Positions 1-7,159 of a stretch of 41,412 nucleotides of DNA are shown here, in pieces (position 1 is the first letter of the stretch; every line of letters begins with the position of its first letter). Below the pieces are notes generated by a model that was not told where the DNA came from, made no database searches, and worked only from the letters and a program-made list of their open reading frames with translations. Source of the DNA: Clostridiales bacterium (GTDB lineage: Bacteria > Bacillota > Clostridia > Peptostreptococcales > Anaerovoracaceae); contig QXXF01000029.1 of the NCBI GenBank assembly GCA_009911365.1, positions 1-41,412 on the forward strand. Direction: 5' to 3'. A program made the position numbers and the translations under genes.

Positions 1-402
1 GCAGATTGTGGTAGGATTACCCCAAATGGATAGGGTAGCTGACGACCAGCAATTTATTATGCGACTTCTTGTCGCACTAACTCTTCTGGATCCATGGTAA
101 GCTTTACAAGTACTTCAGCCCCCATCAATATCTGGTTTCTAGATATCTCAGGAGAATTCAAATCATAGCAGATCTGCGCGCCGACCTTCGTGTTTTTTCT
201 GGGATATCGAATATAACATATCTATTCCCTGGGTATGCGAATTCTTCTGAAGGATACCAAGGTGCTATCTTCCTATAAACATCGACCAATTCTCCTTTTG
301 GGTTATAAATTGGCGCAGAATTATAGCTCATGTCTTCTGGGACTTCCTCACTATATTCGTAAACAGTTCCTGGGATAAAATAAATTCCGTATTTCTTTGC
401 TT
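1..402 (-). pseudogene. nitrilase/amidase-family (carbon-nitrogen hydrolase) remnant
   Basis: Minus-strand translation from about 402 reads like the middle of a carbon-nitrogen hydrolase: KKYGIYFIPGTVYEY, then APIYNPKGELVDVYRKIAPW, then, after a frame change, VGAQICYDLNSPEISR, which holds the nucleophile Cys of the family, and GAEVLVKLTMDPEELVRQ. The frame breaks in the A-run at about 193-198 (minus strand) and again near the window start, where in-frame stops follow VRQEVA. The first part of the protein, including the catalytic Glu, is absent because the reading begins abruptly at the junction with the MFS remnant. It continues past the window edge. It is not a copy of the intact nitrilase at 15625-16536, whose Cys motif differs. 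Nonfunctional by sequence; original substrate unknown. Confidence 0.75.
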
Positions 403-705
403 AGGAACGTGCATACAGCATATGGAACTGACGAAACAATCATCATAGGCCTTCTTCTTCCATATTTTGATCTCAGGTTATCTGAAATAAATCCAATAAT
501 TGGATCCGTAATCGCATCCCACAATACAGCAATCAGGGATATCGTGCCTGCGATTGCTGGAGATACGCCTGCGATATCAGTTAAGAAGAACAAGAAGAAA
601 AAACTGAAAACATTAAATCCGATGGAATCTCCCATTTGTCCAATGGAATATCCTGGATTTTTTGAATTCCAACTTTTGCGGAACTGCTAATCTTTTTTCA
701 CTCAT
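403..705 (-). pseudogene. GPH-type MFS sugar/cation symporter, N-terminal remnant
   Basis: The start ATG at 705 follows an AAGGAG ribosome site (MSEKRLAVPQKLEFKKS). After about 18 codons the reading must shift one base to continue as GYSIGQMGDSIGFN and a first membrane segment, then ITDPIIGFISDNLRSKYGRRRPM, the loop 2-3 signature of glycoside-pentoside-hexuronide:cation symporters of the MFS fold. Similarity stops after SSVPYAVCTFL at about 402, where nitrilase coding sequence begins in another frame. Only about 100 of an expected ~450 residues remain. It is both frameshifted and truncated. A strong promoter and a leader hairpin upstream still look intact, so decay may be recent. Confidence 0.75.
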
Positions 706-772
706 ACGATAACTCCTTACACAATCAAACCTTTTAAACTGTATCCAACACCCATTTTCTTTTCGACCGGTT

Positions 773-805
773 AAAAAAAGAAGCTGAATTTTTTTCAGCT
801 TCTTT
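773..805 (-). terminator. intrinsic terminator-like hairpin in the transporter leader
   Basis: A perfect 12-bp stem (777-788 with 794-805) has a 5-nt loop and a U-run on the minus strand from the A-run at 773-779. It follows the Rpn gene and could end that transcript, but it also lies between the promoter at 839-867 and the transporter ATG at 705, so it would act as an attenuator on that transcript. Confidence 0.75.
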
Positions 806-813
806 GCTTTTAG

Positions 814-829
814 ATACACACCTTTGTAT
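814..829. promoter_or_regulatory. possible operator at the transporter transcription start
   Basis: Inverted repeat ATACA-N6-TGTAT sits just downstream of the expected start of transcription (about 832) of the promoter at 839-867. Position and symmetry suit a GntR- or LacI-like repressor site, but no regulator gene is adjacent in the window. Confidence 0.3.
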
Positions 830-838
830 ACTGTTAAA

Positions 839-867
839 ATAGTATCATATTCAAGGTTTGTTGTCAA
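839..867 (-). promoter_or_regulatory. sigma-A promoter of the decayed transporter gene
   Basis: On the minus strand a perfect -35 TTGACA (862-867) and -10 TACTAT (839-844) are separated by exactly 17 nt. Expected start about 832, giving a ~127-nt leader before the ATG at 705. Confidence 0.7.
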
Positions 868-959
868 TATATTTTGAATTTTCTCATTTAATGCCAGATT
901 CCTACCACACTGTTGTTATTTCTGATCGTCTATCCGCATTTTTACTCACTTTGCGTGGC

Positions 960-1928
960 CTATTCAAAATATCGCGCTGCCTGGTCCTGTGTCAAGTTAA
1001 ATCGCATTTCAAGCTTCATCAGGATTCTTTCTTTTGGAACGCCTTCTTCCTGGTTATCTAAAATCAACGCCTGTATGCCTTCTATTCGCCCCTCTGATCG
1101 ACCTTGTTCAACGCCTTGTTTCATGCCTTTCTCGATCCCTCGTTTCATGCCTTGTTCAATTCCTTTCTCGATCCCTTGTTTCAGCCCTTGCTTCATTCCT
1201 TGCTCAAGGCCTTCTTTCAGCCCCCTCGTCTGGGCCTCGTACATCATCTGATTATGGTCGCGAATGGCCTTCTCCCTAGCCTCGTATTCCAGCCGCTTTT
1301 CTGTGCTTTGACTAATGACCCGCAGTTGCTCGTAAGCACTCTTGATATATTTGTTTTTACTGGCTAGCATGTCGAATTCCTCCTTCCGTTCCGCATTGAT
1401 GAATTTCGCCCACAGCAGGATGTCGCTCGCTTCTTCTTTCAGCTCCTTTGGCAGTTTAGGAAGCTCCAAGACGTGGAATTCCATTTTGTCCGTGTACAGA
1501 GTATGCCGGCTGTCTTCCCAAATATGAAAGCAGGAATAAAACTCCGGTTCGCCCTCGAACAACTCGAAGTCCAAGACACTGATGCTCACGCACTTCTTGA
1601 AGGCCGAATAATCTTCACCCGCATGAATCTGCTCCGTGAACATTTTCGACATGTAGAACAGCGATCGATCCGCCCACACGCTCAGAGGCGCAAGCTGGAT
1701 TTCAATATCGATTTCCGTGTCATCGTTGAGCAAGACCCGCACGTCCAGAATCCCCAGCTTGTCATCCTTGTGCTCCTTTCACAAATTGGTGTTCAGAATC
1801 TTCGTTTCCCGGATATCCGCCGGATCCAATCCCAGCACGGCTGACAAGAATCCGATTCGAGCCTGCTCGTTCATCATGATTTCCTTAAAGGCGAAATCAA
1901 TTTTTGGTTTCATTAAAAAATCTGTCAT
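960..1928 (-). pseudogene. Rpn family PD-(D/E)XK nuclease, interrupted by one in-frame TGA
   Basis: Reading from the ATG at 1928 (AAAGGAG upstream) gives MTDFLMKPKIDFAFKEIM and the family start FLSAVLGL. A TGA at 1779-1781 follows KILNTNL, and the same frame then continues KEHKDDKLGILDVRVLL and EIDIEIQ, holding the acidic residues and Gln of the recombination-promoting nuclease/putative transposase fold (PDDEXK_2). The frame then runs about 270 codons to the stop at 960. The tail holds at least ten short G-x-x-x-G repeats of the type GLKEG, GMKQG, GIEKG, then a helical end. Since both sides share one frame, the lesion is a nonsense change (CGA to TGA is plausible). Restart at a GTG at 1742 would lose the first part of the nuclease fold. 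Full length would be about 322 residues, normal for the family. Confidence 0.8.
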
Positions 1929-2028
1929 CTGCGTTTTCTCCTTTCCCAATGCATGAATCGTCAAAACTCCACCCCCTGCGGCATTGACATGAATTCAGCT
2001 TTTTTGTCCCTTTTGTATTGATAATTCA

Positions 2029-2057
2029 ATCATATCCTCTGGCAATGCCGCTGTCAA
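2029..2057 (-). promoter_or_regulatory. sigma-A promoter of the Rpn gene
   Basis: Minus strand TTGACA (2052-2057), 17-nt spacer, TATGAT (2029-2034), about 100 nt upstream of the ATG at 1928. It lies in the gap after eutW (1965-2132), which otherwise shows nothing recognisable. Confidence 0.6.
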
Positions 2058-2132
2058 CAAAAATTCATGCTTTGGATGGCATAACTTTCGTGATTGCTTC
2101 GCAAGACGCACGATGACTCTCCTTTATCTTTA

Positions 2133-3248
2133 TCACCGAAAATCAAAGCTGGCCACTGTCCCCTCCTTGCCTGTCTCGATCTTTAATCGACTGTTCAGCT
2201 TATCTACGGCGATTTTCTTCATCAATTCCAGTCCTAATGTGCTGTGATCCTTTCCACGCTCTGCGAATCCGCTCCCGTTATCTGTGACCATAATGACACA
2301 ATACATATGCCCATAGACGAATTTCACCTTGATTTCTCCCTGCTTTTTCACTTTGAACGCATGCTGCAAGGCATTGGTGATCAGCTCGTTGATGATTAGC
2401 AGAACGGAAGTCGCTTTATCTGAATCCACGATGATTTCATCCCCTTCTAACACAATGCTAATCTCTTCATCTTCGCTGACCGCACAATCCTTTAGATACA
2501 AAATCAGTTTGCTGACCAGCGCGTTTAGATTAATGAGCCTACCCTCATCGTTTAACAGCACTTCATGCACTAAGGCGATACTGTTGATTCTGCTTATATT
2601 TTCCTTTAAAATCCGCTTTGTTTCCTGGGAATGGCTGCGCCGCTCCTGCATGCTCAAGATACTGGATATGATCTGCAGGTTATTTTTAATCCTATGATGC
2701 ATTTCCCTGAGCAGAATGTTTTTCTCGCCGCTCTCTGAATTAGCGATGATTTCATGGTTGCCCGCTATGCCTCCCTCCATTTGGGCATGGAGCAGCCGAT
2801 CCGTGAGACGCTCTGTGGTCCGCCCCATTTCTTCCAACTTTTTGTTGGTATTGACACTACTGGTAATATCGTTTTCTTGGATCAAAACGCCGATGATTTG
2901 GCCCTTATCATTTTTAATGGGCGCGGTTCGCTGCAACACATATTTGTTCTCCTGGCTGAGAGCCTTCTCGTCTCTGATGGAAATTTTCATTTTCCTTGTT
3001 AGGAACACGATTGGCTCGTTTTCAGGCAACACGAACTGTCCTGTTATGTTAGAACTATATTGAGAGTTGGTTTCCGGCATGGCATGAGCCACGACGATCC
3101 CCTTTTCTTCTTGTTCTAAAAAACAGTCGATGAAAATATCCGCATTAGCAATAGTGGCAAAATAGGAAATGGTCTTTTGGATTTCCTCTAGCTTTCCGAT
3201 TTCCTCATCTGTGAGGCTGGTATATTGCCCGCATAATGTCCTTAACAT
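2133..3248 (-). CDS. eutW: ethanolamine-sensing histidine kinase EutW
   Basis: A soluble sensor kinase of 371 residues without membrane segments. Residues 1-130 form the sensory part of the type seen in EutW and PdtaS kinases (ALQRTAPIKNDKGQIIGVL is PAS-like). The dimerisation/phosphoacceptor box REMHHRIKNNLQ at 181-192 marks the HisKA_2 class, and NELITNALQHAF and VTDNGSGF are the ATP-binding N and G1 boxes. In this class the kinase phosphorylates EutV in response to ethanolamine (family knowledge). It starts 13 nt after pduT with AGGGAGG ahead of the ATG and is the last gene of the operon. The cognate EutV gene is the first, about 10 kb upstream, whereas in Enterococcus eutV and eutW are adjacent. 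Confidence 0.85.
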   Translation of the reverse strand: MLRTLCGQYTSLTDEEIGKLEEIQKTISYFATIANADIFIDCFLEQEEKGIVVAHAMPETNSQYSSNITGQFVLPENEPIVFLTRKMKISIRDEKALSQENKYVLQRTAPIKNDKGQIIGVLIQENDITSSVNTNKKLEEMGRTTERLTDRLLHAQMEGGIAGNHEIIANSESGEKNILLREMHHRIKNNLQIISSILSMQERRSHSQETKRILKENISRINSIALVHEVLLNDEGRLINLNALVSKLILYLKDCAVSEDEEISIVLEGDEIIVDSDKATSVLLIINELITNALQHAFKVKKQGEIKVKFVYGHMYCVIMVTDNGSGFAERGKDHSTLGLELMKKIAVDKLNSRLKIETGKEGTVASFDFR

Positions 3249-3261
3249 ACGATCCTCCCTG

Positions 3262-3807
3262 CTAAAATAGATTCAGAAACAATTCTTCACGGGGATTTGG
3301 GATCACCACTTTGTTGAGCAGCAGGCCGCTTTCGCCGCCTGCCAGGGCTCCTGTTTCCACGCTTTCCGTCACAGCGGCCACATCACCTGTCATGGTAACA
3401 AAAGACTTGCCACCGATCCCTGTTCCCAGACGCACCTCGATCAGATCCACGTCAGCCGCCTTTGCCACTGCGTCAGCTGCCATAATGGAGGAAGTAACGC
3501 TCATGAATTCTAAAACTCCCAGGGCATTAACCTGCTTTGGCATGGTTGCCATGGAAATGGCGGAAATTACTTGCGGATGCACCCGAGGAATCACGGTCTG
3601 TTCGATCACATGGCCTTCCCCTACCATTGCTCCCACTTCTAGAGAAGACTGCGCCGCAGCCACTTCTCCGGAGATAAGGATGTAATATTTCCCAGGACAT
3701 CCTGGCTTTGCTAATATCAGATCTGTTTCCGAAGCTTTCAGCATTGCGTCCGCGGCTTCAATGCCCTTGGCAATGCTGTTCAATTCTAAAAAACCGATGG
3801 TTTCCAT
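3262..3807 (-). CDS. pduT: PduT-like tandem BMC-domain shell protein (Fe-S trimer)
   Basis: 181 residues with two BMC domains (about 4-90 and 94-181; FLELNSIAKGIEAADAMLKA opens the first and VLEFMSVTSSIMAADAVAKA the second), the usual length for PduT (184 in Salmonella). Cys37 in KPGCPGKY matches the Salmonella Cys38 that places a [4Fe-4S] cluster in the trimer pore, and GTGIGGKSF is also shared. The ATG at 3807 was chosen because it begins the BMC fold; sequence further upstream in this frame overlaps pduS and does not resemble a shell protein. It would form a facet trimer passing electrons through the microcompartment shell, normally with PduS, whose gene just upstream is broken. Confidence 0.88.
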   Translation of the reverse strand: METIGFLELNSIAKGIEAADAMLKASETDLILAKPGCPGKYYILISGEVAAAQSSLEVGAMVGEGHVIEQTVIPRVHPQVISAISMATMPKQVNALGVLEFMSVTSSIMAADAVAKAADVDLIEVRLGTGIGGKSFVTMTGDVAAVTESVETGALAGGESGLLLNKVVIPNPREELFLNLF

Positions 3808-3812
3808 ATTTC

Positions 3813-4851
3813 TTACCCCTTGAGGATGATCCTTTCCTCTGTTTCTAGGACAGTTCCCGCTACGGACGCATGAATATTCGCACCTAGACTGCCGTCTGGG
3901 CATTCTGCGATCAGCTGGTCCTGGCAGACCGCATCGCCTGCTTTCACCACTGGCCGCGACGGCGCGCCGATGTGCTGCTGTATTGGGATAGCTACTGTTT
4001 TGGGCCGCAGTTCTATCAACTTGTCAATCTCCAGATGATAATACTGGTACAAACCCAGCCTTGCCGCCAAACGCTCCGAAGACACCTTGCGGTATTGGCG
4101 CATGGCATTGGCTTTGTGCTCGGTTTCTTTTCTATTATAGCGGAAAGCTTCCTTTTTGTATAATGCTTTGAGCAGACTATTGATCCTCCTTGGCTGCAGT
4201 CCCATGGGACATGCGTACTCTTCACAGATACCGCATTCGCTGCAAATCAGCACCTGCTTTACATCTTCGTCTTCTAAGATCTCATCCACGTCCGTGCCCA
4301 TGGCGAATTTGCGCATGATTTTGTGAGGCTGCAGGGAATGCCCCAGCATATGCCGGGAGCATAATTCTGTACAATAGGAGCATTGGACGCATGCCGCTTT
4401 CGCCTGACGGAGCATCTGGTCAATAGGCACGCTCCGTCTCCTAGAAAGCCAAGAGCCTTGTTCCAGCGGGAGGAACAATGCTTCCTGTCACCTCGTAAAC
4501 CAAGACCTGCTCGTCCCCTGCCGGATAAAAATTTTCCAAAAAATGAAGTTTCACTTTGCTCTTCCTGGCAGAGACCGCGGACACTAAGGCTTTCCGTTCT
4601 GCTTCATAATGTTCCTTCAAAGCAATGACAATATGCTCCGCAGCCAAAAAATCTCCGATCAATTCCGCAGCTTCTATCAACTGGCTGGCTTCGTGACGCA
4701 TCACATACCGATCGGTCCGCAGCAATGGCTCGCATTCCGCGCCGTTTATGATCAGCCAGTTCGCCTTTGTGTTCAGTTTCACATGCGCAGGGAACCCGGC
4801 TCCACCGCATCCCACGACCCCTGCGTTGAAAATACGTTCCATCAGGTCCAT
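3813..4851 (-). pseudogene. pduS: PduS (RnfC-like electron-transfer flavoprotein/cobalamin reductase), internally deleted and frameshifted
   Basis: The first part, from the ATG at 4851, has the RnfC/PduS nucleotide-binding start GVVGCGGAGFPAHVKL and INGAECEPLLRTDRY, runs to TGSIVPPAG, and stops at 4441. A second frame then gives SRRRSVPIDQ, two ferredoxin-type clusters (CVQCSYCTELC and CSECGICEEYAC) and a C-terminal barrel-sandwich hybrid-like domain to 3813. Together about 350 codons remain of a protein that is usually ~450. The missing ~100 residues are the central SLBB region, and the two halves meet out of frame around 4441-4490. Intact PduS binds FMN and two [4Fe-4S] clusters and supports cob(II)alamin reduction. 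Here neither half can make the full enzyme unless the halves act as separate proteins. Confidence 0.8.
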
Positions 4852-4867
4852 TTGTAACAATCCTTCC

Positions 4868-5137
4868 TTATGCCTTTACTTCCAGGGAATCGATGATCCC
4901 TACAATGGCTGCGTCTATGGGGATATCCTCTCGGCCCAAAGCTTTCCTTGCCGTGCTCCCGCTGACTACCAGGACTTGCTCTCCAATGCCTGCGCCCACC
5001 ACGTCAGCAGCCACGAAGGTATCTCCTGACAGTTCCCTGCCATCCTCGTGTTTTTGGACTACCATCAGCTTCATCCCACTGAGGTTTTCCTCCTTTTTTG
5101 TGGCCCACACATGGCCAATGACTTTACATACTACCAT
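4868..5137 (-). CDS. eutN: EutN/CcmL-family microcompartment vertex protein
   Basis: 89 residues, single BMC vertex (pentamer) domain: starts MVVCKVIGHVWATKK and has the family features GMKLMVVQ, VAADVVGAGIGEQVLVVSGS and a closing DAAIVGIID. The ATG at 5137 is preceded by GAGGTG at proper spacing; an earlier ATG at 5149 overlaps pduL and lacks a ribosome site. The pentamer caps the twelve vertices of the shell. The first gap, to pduL, is 8 nt. Confidence 0.92.
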   Translation of the reverse strand: MVVCKVIGHVWATKKEENLSGMKLMVVQKHEDGRELSGDTFVAADVVGAGIGEQVLVVSGSTARKALGREDIPIDAAIVGIIDSLEVKA

Positions 5138-5145
5138 TTTCCACC

Positions 5146-6042
5146 TCACTGCCCGATTCTGATAGTCATACGCTTTTCTCTAGCCAGATCTTGGGCCAAA
5201 GGCGTGATGACACAGCCCTTTTTCACCTGAATGACAGAGACATGCTGCTGATGCAGCTTTCGTATGTCTGTTTCAGAAATCAGCTTCGCTTCTAGCCTTT
5301 CCGCCTGTTCTTCTGCTTTCACGCCGCCACGTTCCTCGTTTTGCCATGTGCTAGGCGCAGGTGATCCGCTTTTCAACAGCATAGCGGTATCGCCTGTTTC
5401 AAAGCCACACGCATTGGCTTCATCATAGTCCATGTGAAATCCTAACGCCCCATGATCGTCTGCCCGCACCATAACGTCTTGGAAAATGAGGGGCCGCTTT
5501 GTGTTCATGGCGATCTGAACCAGTTCTCCGTTTTTCACTTGAAAGCGCTCTGCGTCTTTTGGTGTCATATGCAGATGGTTTTGTGCCACAATCCCGGCTT
5601 TCTCTGCTTTTATCAGTCGGTCTCCCTTCATCAGGAACACATCTGCCGCATCTGCCAAGTCTCCTGACATGCGTACAGGTGCGTTGATGCCCAAAGCTTT
5701 GCCGTCTGTCAGGGAAATCTCCACCTGTGTCTCTTTTCTCACCGGTCCCAGCACAGCCACGTTATCCAGCCTTCCCTTTGGTCCCACTAGGGTCACCCGT
5801 TCCTCGCACAGATACTGGCCTGGCTGGGAAATGTCCTTTTTCTTTTTTAAAACATATCCAGTGCCAAACAAGGCTTCCACATGCTCCTGGGATAAATGCG
5901 CATGCCTGCCCGAAGCTTCCACTGGTATGACGCGAACATCCTCACTAGCCGCGGATCTGGTGCTAAAATCGGACCCGGCGGTTTTCCCAGCATATGCGGT
6001 AAGGACTCCTTCTACTACCTGTTTGATCAATGCTTCATCCAT
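5146..6042 (-). CDS. pduL: PduL-type phosphate acyltransferase with C-terminal extension
   Basis: Converts acetyl-CoA and phosphate to acetyl phosphate and recycles CoA inside the microcompartment. The two zinc-binding blocks are present: ASGRHAHLS (His47, His49) and QNHLHMTP (His156, His158), with the paired PduL repeats VTLVGPKGRLDNVAVLGPVR and RADDHGALGFHMDYDEANA. The first ~18 residues (MDEALIKQVVEGVLTAY) can form an amphipathic helix like known encapsulation peptides. At 298 residues it is longer than classical PduL (~210). Residues ~235-298 add a charged linker and a conserved-looking tail (KGCVITPLAQDLAREKRM) of unknown role. It overlaps eutT by 8 nt. Confidence 0.9.
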   Translation of the reverse strand: MDEALIKQVVEGVLTAYAGKTAGSDFSTRSAASEDVRVIPVEASGRHAHLSQEHVEALFGTGYVLKKKKDISQPGQYLCEERVTLVGPKGRLDNVAVLGPVRKETQVEISLTDGKALGINAPVRMSGDLADAADVFLMKGDRLIKAEKAGIVAQNHLHMTPKDAERFQVKNGELVQIAMNTKRPLIFQDVMVRADDHGALGFHMDYDEANACGFETGDTAMLLKSGSPAPSTWQNEERGGVKAEEQAERLEAKLISETDIRKLHQQHVSVIQVKKGCVITPLAQDLAREKRMTIRIGQ

Positions 6043-6832
6043 GTTCCCGCCCTTTCAAACATTCCCGGTTTTCCGAAAGATATTGGCAATATACGATATA
6101 AATCGCGCTGCTGAGCCGGTTCAGCGCCCTAAGGATATCGTTTCTTTCTACCTTGCCGCCTTTGCAAAAGGCCTGGATGGCCGCCAGCTCCACTTCCCTT
6201 GATTTTGTCCGCAGAGCATTGAGTTCCACACAGATCTGACCCATATCATATTCTGGTGGAATGTGGCCCATGCCGTAGTATTCCTTTGGATGCTGGGAAA
6301 CGTACCGCAGCTCCTGTTGATCCATTCCAAAGAGGCTGATTGCTTCCAATTCTTTGGAAAGTACCTCTGCTGCCAAAATGTTCCGACTGTAGTCCAGCAG
6401 CTCTCCCAGCTGATTCAGGAGACGGATCTTGTGTTTGTCATCCGCAAGGACCTGAAGCCTTAAAAGCTCTGCTTGGAAAGAATCCAGCTTTCCCCGCAGG
6501 ATGATGCGCGGGTGATCTTTGACAACCAGTTCTTTGCTGTCCAGATTCGTCAAATGCTCTGGCTTGCCAGTGCTCTCAGCCTTTTCCTTTTTAGCGTAAC
6601 CTGTTGCTTTTGGCTCTGTTTTATGACAGCATGAGGCTGTTTTCTGTTCCGGCTCTCCCTCTTTTTCCGCATGTTCCAAAGATGCCAAGGCATTCTCGTC
6701 TAAAGAAATCTTGGCCTCTTCTATGTACTGCCTAGCGGCTCGGGATATGAAAACATCTTCTGGGATCTTGATGCTGCTCCCAGGATTTTCTGCCTGGAGT
6801 TTTTTAATGGTTGATACGTTTAATATCTTCAT
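6035..6832 (-). CDS. eutT: EutT-type corrinoid adenosyltransferase
   Basis: Makes adenosylcobalamin, the cofactor of ethanolamine ammonia-lyase. 265 residues with the EutT pattern: N-terminal KILNVSTIKKLQ, a lysine-rich middle, then a conserved helical core PRIILRGKLDSFQAELLRLQ (about 108-127) and PPEYDMGQICVELNALRTK. Salmonella EutT uses a HX11CCX2C metal site; here His54 and Cys68-Cys69 are present with 13 intervening residues, and no Cys follows at +3. The metal site is therefore shorter or rebuilt. It sits between eutM and pduL in the operon. Confidence 0.82.
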   Translation of the reverse strand: MKILNVSTIKKLQAENPGSSIKIPEDVFISRAARQYIEEAKISLDENALASLEHAEKEGEPEQKTASCCHKTEPKATGYAKKEKAESTGKPEHLTNLDSKELVVKDHPRIILRGKLDSFQAELLRLQVLADDKHKIRLLNQLGELLDYSRNILAAEVLSKELEAISLFGMDQQELRYVSQHPKEYYGMGHIPPEYDMGQICVELNALRTKSREVELAAIQAFCKGGKVERNDILRALNRLSSAIYIVYCQYLSENRECLKGREHG

Positions 6833-6853
6833 GGCGTTACGCCGCCCCTTCCT

Positions 6854-7156
6854 TTATTTTGAAGCTCCTGCGGTTTTCTGGACAGATGGAAGGATCATTT
6901 CCACTTCTGTATGCGGTCTTGGTATCACATGCACGGAGATCAGTTCTCCCACTCTGTCCGCCGCCGCTGCGCCTGCCTCTGTGGCTGCTTTCACCGCACC
7001 TACGTCGCCTCTTACCATAACTGTCACTAGACCGCCGCCTACGTGTTCTTTTCCTACTAGCGTGACATTCGCAGCCTTTACCATTGCGTCCGCCGCTTCA
7101 ACAGAACCGACTAAACCTCTTGTTTCTACCATTCCTAACGCTTGATAATTATCCAT
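6854..7156 (-). CDS. eutM: hexameric BMC shell protein (EutM/PduA type)
   Basis: 100 residues, single BMC domain (residues ~5-90). It has the signature [20 protein letters not shown] at the start, [19 protein letters not shown] and the closing [14 protein letters not shown]. It forms the main hexagonal shell facets. The ATG lies 3 nt after eutE, whose final codons supply the GAGGAGG ribosome site, so the two are translationally linked. Only one single-domain BMC-H gene is visible in the operon; there is no eutS or eutK. Confidence 0.92.
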   Translation of the reverse strand: MDNYQALGMVETRGLVGSVEAADAMVKAANVTLVGKEHVGGGLVTVMVRGDVGAVKAATEAGAAAADRVGELISVHVIPRPHTEVEMILPSVQKTAGASK

Positions 7157-7159
7157 TTT

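Noticed and set aside
1084-1280. Repetitive DNA resembling a tandem repeat or CRISPR-like array
   Set aside because: It codes for the short G-x-x-x-G repeats in the Rpn protein tail; units are degenerate and there are no spacers.
1965-2132. Matching inverted segments GCGGCATTG/CAATGCCGC and CATGAATT/AATTCATG around the Rpn promoter as transposon ends
   Set aside because: The two pairs are not nested or in the same order, no target duplication is visible and no mobile-element gene other than the Rpn protein lies inside.
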